From: JBBIQS01 sp037442205
Lineage (GTDB): Bacteria > Myxococcota > Myxococcia > Myxococcales > UBA5297
Direction of reading: 5' to 3'
Length of the DNA stretch: 57,766 nt
NCBI GenBank assembly: GCA_037442205.1
Contig: JBBIQS010000050.1
Span: 1 to 57,766, forward strand
Positions 45,333-54,894 of the stretch are shown one piece after another (positions within the stretch are counted from its first letter, which is position 1; every line of letters begins with the position of its first letter). The position numbers were made by a program, and so were the translations under genes. Under the pieces are notes generated by a model. That model was not told the DNA's origin. It searched no databases and saw only the letters and a list, made by a program, of their open reading frames with translations.

Positions 45333-46814
45333 CTATGCGCCCAGCTTCCTGCGCCAGACCTCCATGGCAACGATCAATGCCCCATCCAACCAGGTCTTGA
45401 ACTGGCCCAGCAGCTCGTCGGAATCCAGCGCGGTTGTGAACAGGAAGGGCTGAACGCACGCCGGTTCAGCGGGGTACTCGTGGTCTTCGGCAGCGCTTCG
45501 ATCGAATACGAAAGCCGAACATCCCAGAAGCTCCGATGGATCATGTCCAACCTTGTGGAACGACAAGACAATGTCGGTCTTGAACCCGTTCTTGATCGTC
45601 ACGCGGACCCAGCGTTTGAGCTGACTCAAATTGGCGAAATAGTTGAGCTTCATCGCCACATTGATGATCTGGGCGCGGAAGTAGAACTCGGACCCTTCGT
45701 CACTCTGCTGAACGCGGGCCGAGAACTTCGTGCCCGCGAATGCAGAGTTGAACTGCTCGGCCAAGCTTTGGAGCGCGTCTCTGCCCGTTGACAGCAGTCG
45801 TTCGGCCTTCATCAGCTCGTTGGCAAGCCGGGACTTCGCCTCCTCCATGGAGCGCTCACGCTCCTTCGCGGCCGCGGCTTTGATGATCGTAGCCAAGCCA
45901 GCGGCGCTATCGATCACCGCTGTGGACAGACTCAGAGCGCGTAAGAACGCCCGTTTCTCCACCAAGGCGAACAGGCTGACGAGCGGCCGAAGTTCACCTT
46001 CGTCGGCCAACTCGAGGGCGGAGATGTAGCTGGCACGGTCATCCCTGGTCAAGACCAAGGGCTGCAGTTCCTTCTTGAGTAGGGCAACGTTTGCGAGGCA
46101 GCGCGCCACCCGGCCGTTCCCATCCTGGAACGGATGAATTTGCGTGAAGCGATGGTGGAGGAATGCAGCCTCGACGAGTGGGTCCACTTCTGAATGCGCC
46201 TCGTGCATGGCGACAAGCCGATCCATCTCTGACTGTACATGTTCGGGTGGGCAATACTCGTGAACGAGCGCGCCCTCGCGAGAGGGATTGTTCGGCAGTT
46301 GCTTCCATGCCCCCTTGAGAAGCTGTGTCTCGACGAGATTGCCAAGACTGTCCACGGCGCTGCACGAAGCCTGATGGCGCGTCAGCACCTGATGAAGTTG
46401 TCGGATGTAGAAGGTGCTCAGCGGCTGCTTGCCGCCGACAAATTGGAAGAGCCCTTCCGAGACCTCGACGTGGTCTCTTAGCAGCGCAACCACCTCGTTG
46501 GCGTCTCGGTTGGTCGCGCCATGAGGAATCAGCGTCGCATCGATGCCGCGCTCTATGAGCACGACCGTCGTGCCTCGATCAATGTCGTAGAGACGCTCCA
46601 GAATCCCCGTCTCGATGGCCCACTCTCGTGTCATGCGGGCATGGAAGTCCTTGACGACATTCAGGTCTTCCATCTTGTCGCGGCGCTCTCGCCAGAGACC
46701 GGCGAGCATGGGGATTTCCGAGTGCCTCATCTCCGGCCAGCTAGCGGGAAGATCCTCGATGGGCTTCCAAGCCTTGAGCTCCTTGCCTGTCGCCGGATTC
46801 AAATGAGCTGGCAT
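45333..46814 (-). CDS. Fic/DOC-family protein (putative AMPylator)
   Basis: 493 aa starting at ATG 46814 behind GGGAGG. The Fic core carries the complete active-site motif HPFQDGNGR (227-235), preceded by SEVDPLVEAAFLHHRFTQI. The motif catalyses transfer of AMP (or another nucleotidyl moiety) to target Ser/Thr/Tyr. The C-terminal half (about 300-493) has a charged helix (AAAKERERSMEEAKSRLANELMKAERLL) and an alpha/beta region of unknown fold. Less GC-biased codons than in the flanking genes suggest horizontal acquisition. No separate antitoxin is adjacent. Inhibition may be internal, but I could not identify a clean (S/T)xxxE(G/N) helix. Confidence 0.85.
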   Translation of the reverse strand: MPAHLNPATGKELKAWKPIEDLPASWPEMRHSEIPMLAGLWRERRDKMEDLNVVKDFHARMTREWAIETGILERLYDIDRGTTVVLIERGIDATLIPHGATNRDANEVVALLRDHVEVSEGLFQFVGGKQPLSTFYIRQLHQVLTRHQASCSAVDSLGNLVETQLLKGAWKQLPNNPSREGALVHEYCPPEHVQSEMDRLVAMHEAHSEVDPLVEAAFLHHRFTQIHPFQDGNGRVARCLANVALLKKELQPLVLTRDDRASYISALELADEGELRPLVSLFALVEKRAFLRALSLSTAVIDSAAGLATIIKAAAAKERERSMEEAKSRLANELMKAERLLSTGRDALQSLAEQFNSAFAGTKFSARVQQSDEGSEFYFRAQIINVAMKLNYFANLSQLKRWVRVTIKNGFKTDIVLSFHKVGHDPSELLGCSAFVFDRSAAEDHEYPAEPACVQPFLFTTALDSDELLGQFKTWLDGALIVAMEVWRRKLGA

Positions 46815-46870
46815 CTCGATCGACCTCCCACTGATCCGATATGGCACGGCCAAGACTTAGAGATAGCGCC

Positions 46871-48010
46871 CTACTTGCCGTCGTCGAAGCACGAGAAGGC
46901 GGGCCATTCGAAGCCGCCCTCGTAGCGCCGATCCCCGATGTAGGCGGTGGGGGTGCCGGTGATCTGGCGCTCGACGCCCTTCTTGATCTCGGCCAGCATC
47001 CCCTCGCGCACCGACGGCGAGCGCAGGCACTCGTCGAAGGCGTTCAGGTCCAGCCCCGACTGCTGGGCCGCCTCGCGCAGCGCCGGCAGCCCGCGCAGAT
47101 CGCCGTCGAAGATGGCGTCGCTCATCTGGTCGTAGCGCCCCTGCTTGCCGGCGCACACCGCCGACAGCGCCTGCAGGCAGGCCCCGAGGTGGAACGGGCG
47201 ATCGATCAGCGGGTTGCACTCCTGGTCGAGCGGGTACTGGTGGTGGACGATGGTCAGCGACTTGCTGCTCCGCAGCGAGCGGAAGACCTTGTCCGCCATC
47301 TTGCAGTGCGGGCACTGGAAGTCGCTGTAGACCTCCAGGGTCACCTTGCCGCCGGTGCTCTGGGCGATGGCGCACAGGTCGCCCTTCACCGGAGTGAATC
47401 CCTTGGGATAGGCGTAGGCCACTCCGGCCAGGATCAGCAGCGGCAGGCCGGCGAAGACCACCGCCAGCCCGGGGACCCGCTTCATCGCCGCCAGCTCGTG
47501 CGACAGCGCCGTGCCGAGCCCTTCCCCGCTGGCCTTCTGGGCCCACAGCCCGGCGCCGAGCAGCAGGAAGTTGACGGCGTACAGCCCGAGGCACACCGGG
47601 CAGACGGCCCCGATCGCGAAGGCCGAGATCGCCCCCAGCACCACCGACAGCCCGGCGGCGAAGATCCCCGCCAGCGACAGCCACACCGAGGTCGAGCGCG
47701 GGAAGCGCCCGCTCCCCTGCAGCCCGAGGGCGGCGATGGTCCCCACCACCAGGTAGAACCACAGCCCCCACAGCGCCACCGGCAGCCCGAGCAGCGTGCC
47801 GTAGTCGCTGAGGGCCACCGCGTCGCAGCTGACCTTGGCGCTGATCGAGCAGCCGCTCTGGTAGCCGATGTCCTGGTGCAGCCGCAGGTGGACGTAGGTG
47901 AGGTAGGCGCTCATCGCCACGCCGAAGAACGACAGGACGAGAGCTGCGCCGCCCGGCTTGAGAGCCAGCGGCTTGGAGTGGGGGTCGGACGCTTGCGATT
48001 TGCTGGACAT
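46871..48010 (-). CDS. VKOR-DsbA fusion (disulfide-bond formation)
   Basis: 379 aa. The N-terminal VKOR four-helix domain has the loop Cys pair (Cys54/Cys62), the Ser and NxGxxxGLP-like stretch SDYGTLLGLPVALWG, and the redox pair CPVC (137-140). A TM linker (about 180-200) leads to a DsbA-like thioredoxin domain with CPHC (233-236) and the cis-Pro in TGTPTAYI. The protein would oxidise substrate thiols in the periplasm and pass electrons to quinone. Start at ATG 48010; the earlier frame is a leader without domain character. The window's Cys-rich lipoproteins are plausible clients. Confidence 0.9.
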   Translation of the reverse strand: MSSKSQASDPHSKPLALKPGGAALVLSFFGVAMSAYLTYVHLRLHQDIGYQSGCSISAKVSCDAVALSDYGTLLGLPVALWGLWFYLVVGTIAALGLQGSGRFPRSTSVWLSLAGIFAAGLSVVLGAISAFAIGAVCPVCLGLYAVNFLLLGAGLWAQKASGEGLGTALSHELAAMKRVPGLAVVFAGLPLLILAGVAYAYPKGFTPVKGDLCAIAQSTGGKVTLEVYSDFQCPHCKMADKVFRSLRSSKSLTIVHHQYPLDQECNPLIDRPFHLGACLQALSAVCAGKQGRYDQMSDAIFDGDLRGLPALREAAQQSGLDLNAFDECLRSPSVREGMLAEIKKGVERQITGTPTAYIGDRRYEGGFEWPAFSCFDDGK

Positions 48011-48119
48011 TCCTGGCCTTTGAACGTTCCGAAGGGGCCGAAGTTTGCCTTCCAGACGGTCTGTGCGCAACGGGAAGAACGCTGGTAGAACCCTGGGCCG
48101 CCAGGAGGCGCTTCCCAGG

Positions 48120-49151
48120 ATGGTCCCCAAGACTCGCACCGACGACCGCTACGCCCGCCAGAAGGTCCTGCCCGAGATCGGAGCCCGGGGCCAGGAGCGG
48201 CTGCTCGCCAGCACGGCGCTGGTGATCGGCTGCGGAGCGCTCGGCAGCACCCAGGCCGAGCTGCTGGTGCGGGCCGGGGTGGGGCGGGTGCGCATCGCCG
48301 ACCGCGACCTGGTGGAGCTCAACAACCTGCAGCGGCAGCTCTTGTTCGAGGAGAGCGACGTCGCCGAGCGGCTGCCCAAGGCCGAGGCCGCGGCCCGCAA
48401 GCTGCGGCGGATCAACTCCTCGGTGGTGGTCGAGCCGCGAGTGCTGGACGTGACCCCGGGCAACCTACCCTCGCTGCTCGAGGGCGTGACCGTGGTGATC
48501 GACGCCACCGACAACATCGAGACCCGCTACCTGATCAACGACGCCTGCGTGGAGCGGGGAATCCCGTGGGTCTACGGCGGAGCGGTGGGGACCTCGGGGA
48601 TGGTGATGCCGATCCGGCCGGGCCAGGGGCCGTGCCTGCGCTGCCTGTTCGCCGAGCCGCCGCCGCCAGGGAGCCTGCCGACCTGCGAGATCGCCGGCGT
48701 GCTCAACACCGCCCCGGCGGTGATCGCCGCGCTGCAGGTGACCGAGGCCCTCAAGCTGCTGACCGGCAACGGCCAGCCGGCGGGAGGGATCCTGACCGTC
48801 GACGTCTGGAGCGGCAGCTTCCGCTCGGTGGGCGTCAAGCGCGATCCGAGCTGCACCTGCTGCGGCCAGCGCAAGTTCGAGTTCCTCGAGGCCAAGCAGA
48901 CCTCGATGGCCACCAGCCTCTGCGGCCGCAACGCGATCCAGATCTCCCCTGCCCAACCCCAGGAAATCGCACTCGATTCGCTGGCCGGGCGGCTCGCGGG
49001 CCAGGGCGAGGTCAGCAGCAACGGGCTGCTGCTGCGCTTCGCGGTCGACGAGCTCGAGCTGATGGTCTTCCCCGACGGCCGGGCCATCGTGAAGGGGACC
49101 GACGACCCGGCGGTGGCGCGCAGCTTCTACGCGAAGTGGGTCGGGGCCTGA
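48120..49151 (+). CDS. ThiF/MoeB-family E1-like adenylyltransferase
   Basis: 343 aa. It has the Rossmann motif GCGALGS (37-43), the Arg-finger segment DRDLVELNNLQRQ, the adenylation Asp in VVIDATDNIETRYLIND, and two zinc Cys pairs (CLRC and CTCC). It adenylates a C-terminal Gly-Gly carrier protein such as ThiS or MoaD. The C-terminal extension of about 70 aa beyond the catalytic core is of an uncertain family. No thi or mo gene is adjacent, so its carrier is unknown. The VKOR-DsbA gene diverges from it. Confidence 0.88.
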   Translation: MVPKTRTDDRYARQKVLPEIGARGQERLLASTALVIGCGALGSTQAELLVRAGVGRVRIADRDLVELNNLQRQLLFEESDVAERLPKAEAAARKLRRINSSVVVEPRVLDVTPGNLPSLLEGVTVVIDATDNIETRYLINDACVERGIPWVYGGAVGTSGMVMPIRPGQGPCLRCLFAEPPPPGSLPTCEIAGVLNTAPAVIAALQVTEALKLLTGNGQPAGGILTVDVWSGSFRSVGVKRDPSCTCCGQRKFEFLEAKQTSMATSLCGRNAIQISPAQPQEIALDSLAGRLAGQGEVSSNGLLLRFAVDELELMVFPDGRAIVKGTDDPAVARSFYAKWVGA

Positions 49152-49278
49152 GCAAGAGAGCGAACGGCTTGTCGCCAGGCGCGCGCACGGGGGCGGGAAG
49201 CTGGTATAGGTGCGGCCCCAACTTCGGCCGGGGACTCGAAGTGCCTCCCCTCGGCCCACTGACCGTCGAGCCCGAACC

Positions 49279-50265
49279 ATGACTCGAACCGCGATCCTTG
49301 CTGCCGTCATCACTGCCCTGCTCACCGGCTGCGCGGGCCTGCGCCCCAAGCTCGTGGACGCCAGCGTGCAGAAGCCCTCGAACGTGGCGGTCTACTTCAC
49401 CGTCGACGACAGCACCGGCGAGCCCATCCCCGGCCTGACCGCCGACCAGTTCCACATCTACGAGGACAACAAGCTGGTCTCGAAGTTCGAGTCCAAGCAG
49501 ACCATCCTCAACCCCGAAGTGGCGGCGATGCACTACCTGCTGCTGCTGGTCGATACCTCGGCCTCGGTGACCGCCTCGGGTGCGGCCGAGGCGCTGGCCG
49601 ACGCGGCCGGCCGGTTCACCGACCGGGTCGGCCAGTTCCAGCAGACCGCGATCTACGGCTTCGATGGCCGCCCCGAGCTGACGCCGATCCGCGGGTTCGC
49701 CGCCGGCAAGGCGGGCACCGCGCAGCTGGCCTCGATCAAGCCGCGCGATCCGTCGACCAACCTCAACGGCGCCATCGTCGAGGCCCTGAAGATTCTGGAG
49801 AAGCAGCTGGAGAAGTCGCCGGTCCCGCTGCGGTTCGGCACGCTGGTTGTCTTCACCGACGGCACCGACCAGGCCCACCGCGTCTCGAACTCCGAGGTGA
49901 TGACCGCCCTCGACCGCGCGCACATGGAGGTGTTCGTGATCGGGGTCGGCGCCGAGATTGACGAGGCCGAGCTGCGGGCCATCGGGCGCACCGGGGCCAC
50001 CTTGAACCGCGACAGCGGGGCCATCGGCGTCTCGTTCGATCAGGTCGCGGCGCGCATCGAGGGCTACTCCAAGCGCTACTACCTGCTCTCCTACTGCAGC
50101 CCTTCGCGCGCCGGCACCCACGAGCTGCGCATCGAGCCGATCGTCGCCGACGGCCGAAGCGGTTCGCTCACATACCAGTTCAACGCCGACGGCTTCGGAC
50201 CCGATTGCGATCCCAATCGCAAGCCGGCGTTCGACCTGCGGCGGCCGAAGACGGCGCGGCCGTAG
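49279..50265 (+). CDS. VWA-domain lipoprotein
   Basis: 328 aa. It has the lipobox LLTGC (Cys18), then a domain of VWFA-Ig2 type (AVYFTVDDSTGEPIPGLTADQFHIYED), and then a VWA domain with the MIDAS motif DTSAS (92-96), TNLNGAIV and the Asp in FTDGTD. It would bind a divalent metal and protein ligands at the outer membrane surface. The upstream gap contains no further gene. Confidence 0.85.
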   Translation: MTRTAILAAVITALLTGCAGLRPKLVDASVQKPSNVAVYFTVDDSTGEPIPGLTADQFHIYEDNKLVSKFESKQTILNPEVAAMHYLLLLVDTSASVTASGAAEALADAAGRFTDRVGQFQQTAIYGFDGRPELTPIRGFAAGKAGTAQLASIKPRDPSTNLNGAIVEALKILEKQLEKSPVPLRFGTLVVFTDGTDQAHRVSNSEVMTALDRAHMEVFVIGVGAEIDEAELRAIGRTGATLNRDSGAIGVSFDQVAARIEGYSKRYYLLSYCSPSRAGTHELRIEPIVADGRSGSLTYQFNADGFGPDCDPNRKPAFDLRRPKTARP

Positions 50266-50589
50266 ACGAGCGGGAACCGCCCCCAATGCCCCTGGTCGAA
50301 CCAGGGGAACGGCTGCGCCGGGGGCGGCCCACGCACTCGACTCTCTTTCCGGTCCAAACTGGCCCGCGAGCTCGGCCGCAGATACCCGGACAGCTGGGCG
50401 GCCAAGCGCTGGCTGGTCACCTCAAGCCTCGATTCGAGCGACAAGTAGGCGGCGCCGCCCACGAGATGCGCCGGGCGCCGTCTGTGACGCTGATCTCACA
50501 GGGGAAATCGGCCCCAGAATCTTTCCCAGCCGGCTGTTCCAAAGCGCGCAATCCGGGTACCTTGGGGCTCCAACGACGGGAGGTGCCCC
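50266..50589. other. Intergenic, no gene seen
   Basis: No RNA gene or repeat is recognised. The frames on either strand are not convincing. The RBS GGGAGGTG for the next gene lies at its right end. Confidence 0.5.
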
Positions 50590-53500
50590 GTGCGCCCTGG
50601 CCAGCCGATCGCCGCATTTCTCTGTTTCGCCCTCGCCGCCTGCTCCGACAAGACCTCGCTGCCCAGCGACCTGCAGCTGCTGTGCACCTCGGCCAGCGAG
50701 TGTCCGACCGGCATGGGCTGCAACAAGGCCGGCCGCTGCGTCCCGCAGGAGCGCGTCGACGAGGCCGGCCCGCTGCTGGTCAGCTCGCAGCCGGTGGCAC
50801 CGACGATCGGCAACGCCGGGGCGCGCTTCGCGGTCTCATTCGAGGTCAGCAAGCAGCTGGCGGCCGATCCGCAGGTCTACTTCGAGACCGCCACCGGCAA
50901 GTTCGACTTCGCCCTCGACGAGGCCGCCACCTCCCGCGCCGACCGCCGCTTCGGCTACTCCTTCACCAGCAACGACCCCAACGCCGAGGGGCTGCAGACG
51001 GTCTTCGTCCGCTTCGAGGACGGCGACGGCAACCTGGGAATCCAACGGCTGGGCGCGTTCACTCTCGATCTGCACGCGCCGGGCGTGGTCGCGGCCACCG
51101 TCCAGATCGCCCCGGCGCTGCTCCGCCCTGGCGAGGCGTGCATGCTGCGGGCCGGGCTCACCGAACTGGTGAAGCAGGCGCGGGTGGTGGCCCGCCGGCC
51201 CTCGGGCGACGAGGAGCTGGCGCAGCTGTCGGTGGCCGAGGGCGTCCTCAGCGGCACCTGGACCGCTCCCAAGATCGCCTCCGACGAGACGGCGCAGCTC
51301 TTCGTCACTGAGCTCATCGACCTGGCGGGCAACGCCGCCTCCGGCGAAATCGCCCTCGGCTCGGTCCAGGTCGACGGCTCGGCCCCGACGGTCTCGACGC
51401 TGGTCCCCAACGACACCTATTTCAGCCACGTCGCCGGGCGCTCGACGCTCAGCTTCACCTTCTCGATCAACGACCCCAGCGCCACCTTCGAGGCGTTCGT
51501 CGGCTCCCAGAAGCTGTCCGCCGCCGACTGCAGCGCCACCTCTCCTGTCACCTGCCAGTACGACCTGTCCGGCGACACCCAGAGCGGCGTCCGCCCGGTG
51601 ACGGTGATCGCCCGCGACGAGGTGGGAAACGCCGGCTTCAACCAGACCTCGGTGACCTTCGACTTCGACCCGCCCTCGGTGGTCGCCGATTCCTCGGGCG
51701 TCAGCGGCACCTTCGAGATCCTCCCCGGGCCGGGCGTGGCGGTGCGGCAGCTGACCGCGGTGGGGAAGAGGTCGATCATCCGCACCCGCTTCACCGCCAG
51801 CGAGCCGCTGGCCGCCGGTTCGCCCACCGTCACCTTCGGCCCCTCGGCCATGGCGCTGACCCTTCTGCCCGGAACCGCCTACGCCTTCTCCGACGCCTTC
51901 CAGCCGCCGGCCGCCCCAGTCGCCGGGGAGCAATGGCAGGTCACCGTCCATCTGGTCGACCTCGCCGGAAACTCGACCGACCAGGTGCTGACCTTCGCCG
52001 GGGGCGATCCGCTGGTCGACACCGCCGAGCCGGCGGCCCCCGACACCGCCACCGCCCGGGCCATCGTCTACACCCGCGCCCCCTGGGGAACCCTGGCCAC
52101 CAACCCGGGCAATGTGGTGCCGCTGTTCCAGATCGTCGGGGCACCGGTCGCGCCCGCTACTGCCGGCCCGGTCGAGCCCGGGGCCACCGTGCTGGCCTTG
52201 GACAAGATGACCGGCGAGGAGATCGAGCGAGCCACCGCCGACGCCAGCGGCTCCTTCTCAATGACCCTCAGCCGCAACTACCCCTCGGTGCAGTTGGTGG
52301 CCATCGACGGCGCCGGCAACGCCTCCGCGCCGGCGGCGGTCAAGGACCAGGACTTCGTCATGACCGCGGCGGGAATCGAGCCCGGCAGCGCTCCGACCCA
52401 GAACCCCTCCTCGCTCTACTCGACCCCCTGGCTCTCGGCGACTCCGATCTTCGACGCCAGCACCATGCAGGAGGCCGGCTTTGGCCAGACGCGAGCCAGC
52501 AGCTTCGTCAGCGGCGGCACCGGCGCCGCCGCCTCGCTGTCGCAGACGCTGGCGATCCCGCTGTCGGCGGCGAGCACGCCGAGCCTGGTCACCAACGTGA
52601 CCGCGACCTTCGATCTGCTGCGCGGCCGGGTGCTGGTCTATGGGGGCGAGGTCGGCTCGGCGACCCTGGGGGCGCTGTGGGAGTGGCGCTCCGACTCCAG
52701 CCGCTTCGCGCCGCTGGCGTCCCAGGGCGCGCGCCCCTCCCCGCGCCGGTATTCGGCCTTCGCCTACGACCCGGTCCGTGGGCGGGCGGTGCTGTTCGGC
52801 GGAGCGGACCTCTCCTCGTCCCCGTCGGTGTTCTTCCAGGACCTGTGGGAGTACGACTCGGCCGCCGACCGGTGGATCGATCGGACGCCCTCCAGCTTGC
52901 CGGCGAGCTGGCCTTCGAAGCGCGAGGGGGCGCGCGCGGCCTTCGACCCCAACACCGGGAAGATCCTGCTGCTCGGCGGGCGCAACAGCGGCACTCCGGC
53001 CGCCGATCCGTTCTGGGCCTGGGACGGCGCGACGGGGACCTTCACCCGCCTGCCCGACCCTCCGAATCCGGTCACCGGCGGCGCCGCGGTCTTCGACGCC
53101 TCGGCCAACAAGCTGGTGGCGTTTGGAGGCGTCAGCGGCGCCACCTATCTCGACGGGCTGGCGACCTACGACCCTGTCCTCCAGCAGTGGGCGCAGGTGG
53201 CCAAGGCCGGAAGCTGGCCCGGGGCCCGCTGGCTCCCGCTCGCCTGGTACGACTCGGCGCGCAACAAGGTCTGCCTGAGCGGCGGCGTGGGAGCCAGCGG
53301 CGCCATCGTCGATCTCTGGGATCTCGACACGGCGAGCGGCGCCTTCACCTCCGTCACCACGCCCGCCGGCTGGCCGACCAACTACTCCTGGCGCAGCACC
53401 GCCTTCGACCCCTCGACGCGGCGCGCGGTGCACATCGGCAGCAACAACGGCACCAGCCTCAGCGTGCTCGAGTGGGACGCCTCGGCCGCCCAGCTGATCG

Positions 53501-54882
53501 ATCGTTCGCCGCCCTGGCAGTCGCCGTCCGCGCGCCGACGGCACGGCCTGGCCTACGACGAGGGGCGCGACCTGTTCGTGGCGGTCGGGGGAGAGAGCGC
53601 CACGGCGGGCCTGGGAGACACCTGGGAGTACTCGCCGGGCCTCCACCGCTGGACGCAGCGGACGGCGACTGGCCTGCCCGCCGCCGGCGTCATCGGCACC
53701 CTGCTCTACGATCCGAGCCGGACCGCGCTGTGGATGGTGGGCACCGTCGCCTTCACCTCCACCGGCTCGCTCGAGATCTGGCGGCTGGACAAGGGGGCGA
53801 CCAGCTGGGTCCAGATGGCGCACCTGGGGACGACCTGGCCGTCGGCGCGGGTGGACAGCGGCATCGTCTTCGCCCGCTCGCTCGACAAGATCCTGGTCTC
53901 CGGCGGCCGCCTCGGCTCGACGATGAGCGTCAACATCACCAACGAGCTTTGGCAGTTCGACCCGGTCGCCGGCACCTTCGCCAACCTCACTCCAGCCACG
54001 CTGCCCTCCAGCTGGCCGCAATCCCTGCGGCAGTCGGCGGCGAGCTGGGACGAGGGGCGCGGCAAGATGCTGGTCTTCGGCCGCATCGCGCTGAACCTGC
54101 CCCACTACGCCTACGAGTGGGATCCCGCCACCTCCACCTGGTCGAGCACCTACGTCCCGATGCCCCTCAACGACGAGCTGCGCCTGTCCTACGACTCGGT
54201 TCGAGGCAAGCACCTGATCTACGGCGGCCCCGGAGGCGGGACGAGCGATCACCTCTACCAATGGGATGCCGCCGCCGGGAAGCTGACCGACCTCTACCCG
54301 ACCCCGGTCCCGTCCCTGGCGCCGGTGGGCTCGGTTCAATTCTCGCAGGCCCTTTCCGCGGACTGGCCGATGGGGCGCATGAAGCATGCCCTGGCGTTCG
54401 ACCGCCGCCGAGGCTCGCTCGTCCTCCTCGGAGGGGACGACGGGACCGGAGGCGGGTACCTCAACGACGCCTGGCTCTTCGACCTCGGATTGGGGCGGCG
54501 GCCGGCGTTCCTCTGGCACGCGCCGTTCGGCGCGAGCGGGGCCGACGCCTCCGCGGTCACCTTCAGCGCGTTGAGCGCCGAGGTGGTCGCGACCGGCGAG
54601 TGCCAGCCGGTGGGCGGCTCGAAGGTGCGCGGAGTGGAACTGCTGGCCTGGGATGCCGCCGCCGGCCAGTTCGCGTCGCTGGCCTCCGAAACCGCCGCCA
54701 GCGGCACCATCACGCTGCGCAAGCAGATCGCCTCCGACGCCGGCGTGCGGCGGATGCTGCTCGGGGCCCAGCGCGAGGCCGTCCTGGCGATCGCCGCGCC
54801 GGCGCAGGGCGGCACTCCCGAGAGCCCGGCCCAAGCCGTGCTCGACGCCCTGCAGCTCACCTTCTCCTTCCGGCTGCCCTGA
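50590..54882 (+). CDS. Giant Kelch-repeat surface lipoprotein
   Basis: 1430 aa starting at GTG 50590 behind GGGAGGTG. The lipobox is FALAAC. The N-terminal third holds repeated Ig/cadherin-like domains (about 60-560, several with VTFDFDPP or DLAGNxT motifs). The rest is built of about ten Kelch-type blades, each with a motif like RGRAVLFGG or NKLVAFGG. Kelch propellers bind proteins or glycans; the layout suggests an exported adhesion or recognition protein. The following gene begins 12 nt after its stop. The long opposing frames are shadows. Confidence 0.85.
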   Translation: MRPGQPIAAFLCFALAACSDKTSLPSDLQLLCTSASECPTGMGCNKAGRCVPQERVDEAGPLLVSSQPVAPTIGNAGARFAVSFEVSKQLAADPQVYFETATGKFDFALDEAATSRADRRFGYSFTSNDPNAEGLQTVFVRFEDGDGNLGIQRLGAFTLDLHAPGVVAATVQIAPALLRPGEACMLRAGLTELVKQARVVARRPSGDEELAQLSVAEGVLSGTWTAPKIASDETAQLFVTELIDLAGNAASGEIALGSVQVDGSAPTVSTLVPNDTYFSHVAGRSTLSFTFSINDPSATFEAFVGSQKLSAADCSATSPVTCQYDLSGDTQSGVRPVTVIARDEVGNAGFNQTSVTFDFDPPSVVADSSGVSGTFEILPGPGVAVRQLTAVGKRSIIRTRFTASEPLAAGSPTVTFGPSAMALTLLPGTAYAFSDAFQPPAAPVAGEQWQVTVHLVDLAGNSTDQVLTFAGGDPLVDTAEPAAPDTATARAIVYTRAPWGTLATNPGNVVPLFQIVGAPVAPATAGPVEPGATVLALDKMTGEEIERATADASGSFSMTLSRNYPSVQLVAIDGAGNASAPAAVKDQDFVMTAAGIEPGSAPTQNPSSLYSTPWLSATPIFDASTMQEAGFGQTRASSFVSGGTGAAASLSQTLAIPLSAASTPSLVTNVTATFDLLRGRVLVYGGEVGSATLGALWEWRSDSSRFAPLASQGARPSPRRYSAFAYDPVRGRAVLFGGADLSSSPSVFFQDLWEYDSAADRWIDRTPSSLPASWPSKREGARAAFDPNTGKILLLGGRNSGTPAADPFWAWDGATGTFTRLPDPPNPVTGGAAVFDASANKLVAFGGVSGATYLDGLATYDPVLQQWAQVAKAGSWPGARWLPLAWYDSARNKVCLSGGVGASGAIVDLWDLDTASGAFTSVTTPAGWPTNYSWRSTAFDPSTRRAVHIGSNNGTSLSVLEWDASAAQLIDRSPPWQSPSARRRHGLAYDEGRDLFVAVGGESATAGLGDTWEYSPGLHRWTQRTATGLPAAGVIGTLLYDPSRTALWMVGTVAFTSTGSLEIWRLDKGATSWVQMAHLGTTWPSARVDSGIVFARSLDKILVSGGRLGSTMSVNITNELWQFDPVAGTFANLTPATLPSSWPQSLRQSAASWDEGRGKMLVFGRIALNLPHYAYEWDPATSTWSSTYVPMPLNDELRLSYDSVRGKHLIYGGPGGGTSDHLYQWDAAAGKLTDLYPTPVPSLAPVGSVQFSQALSADWPMGRMKHALAFDRRRGSLVLLGGDDGTGGGYLNDAWLFDLGLGRRPAFLWHAPFGASGADASAVTFSALSAEVVATGECQPVGGSKVRGVELLAWDAAAGQFASLASETAASGTITLRKQIASDAGVRRMLLGAQREAVLAIAAPAQGGTPESPAQAVLDALQLTFSFRLP

Positions 54883-54894
54883 GCGAGGCCCACC

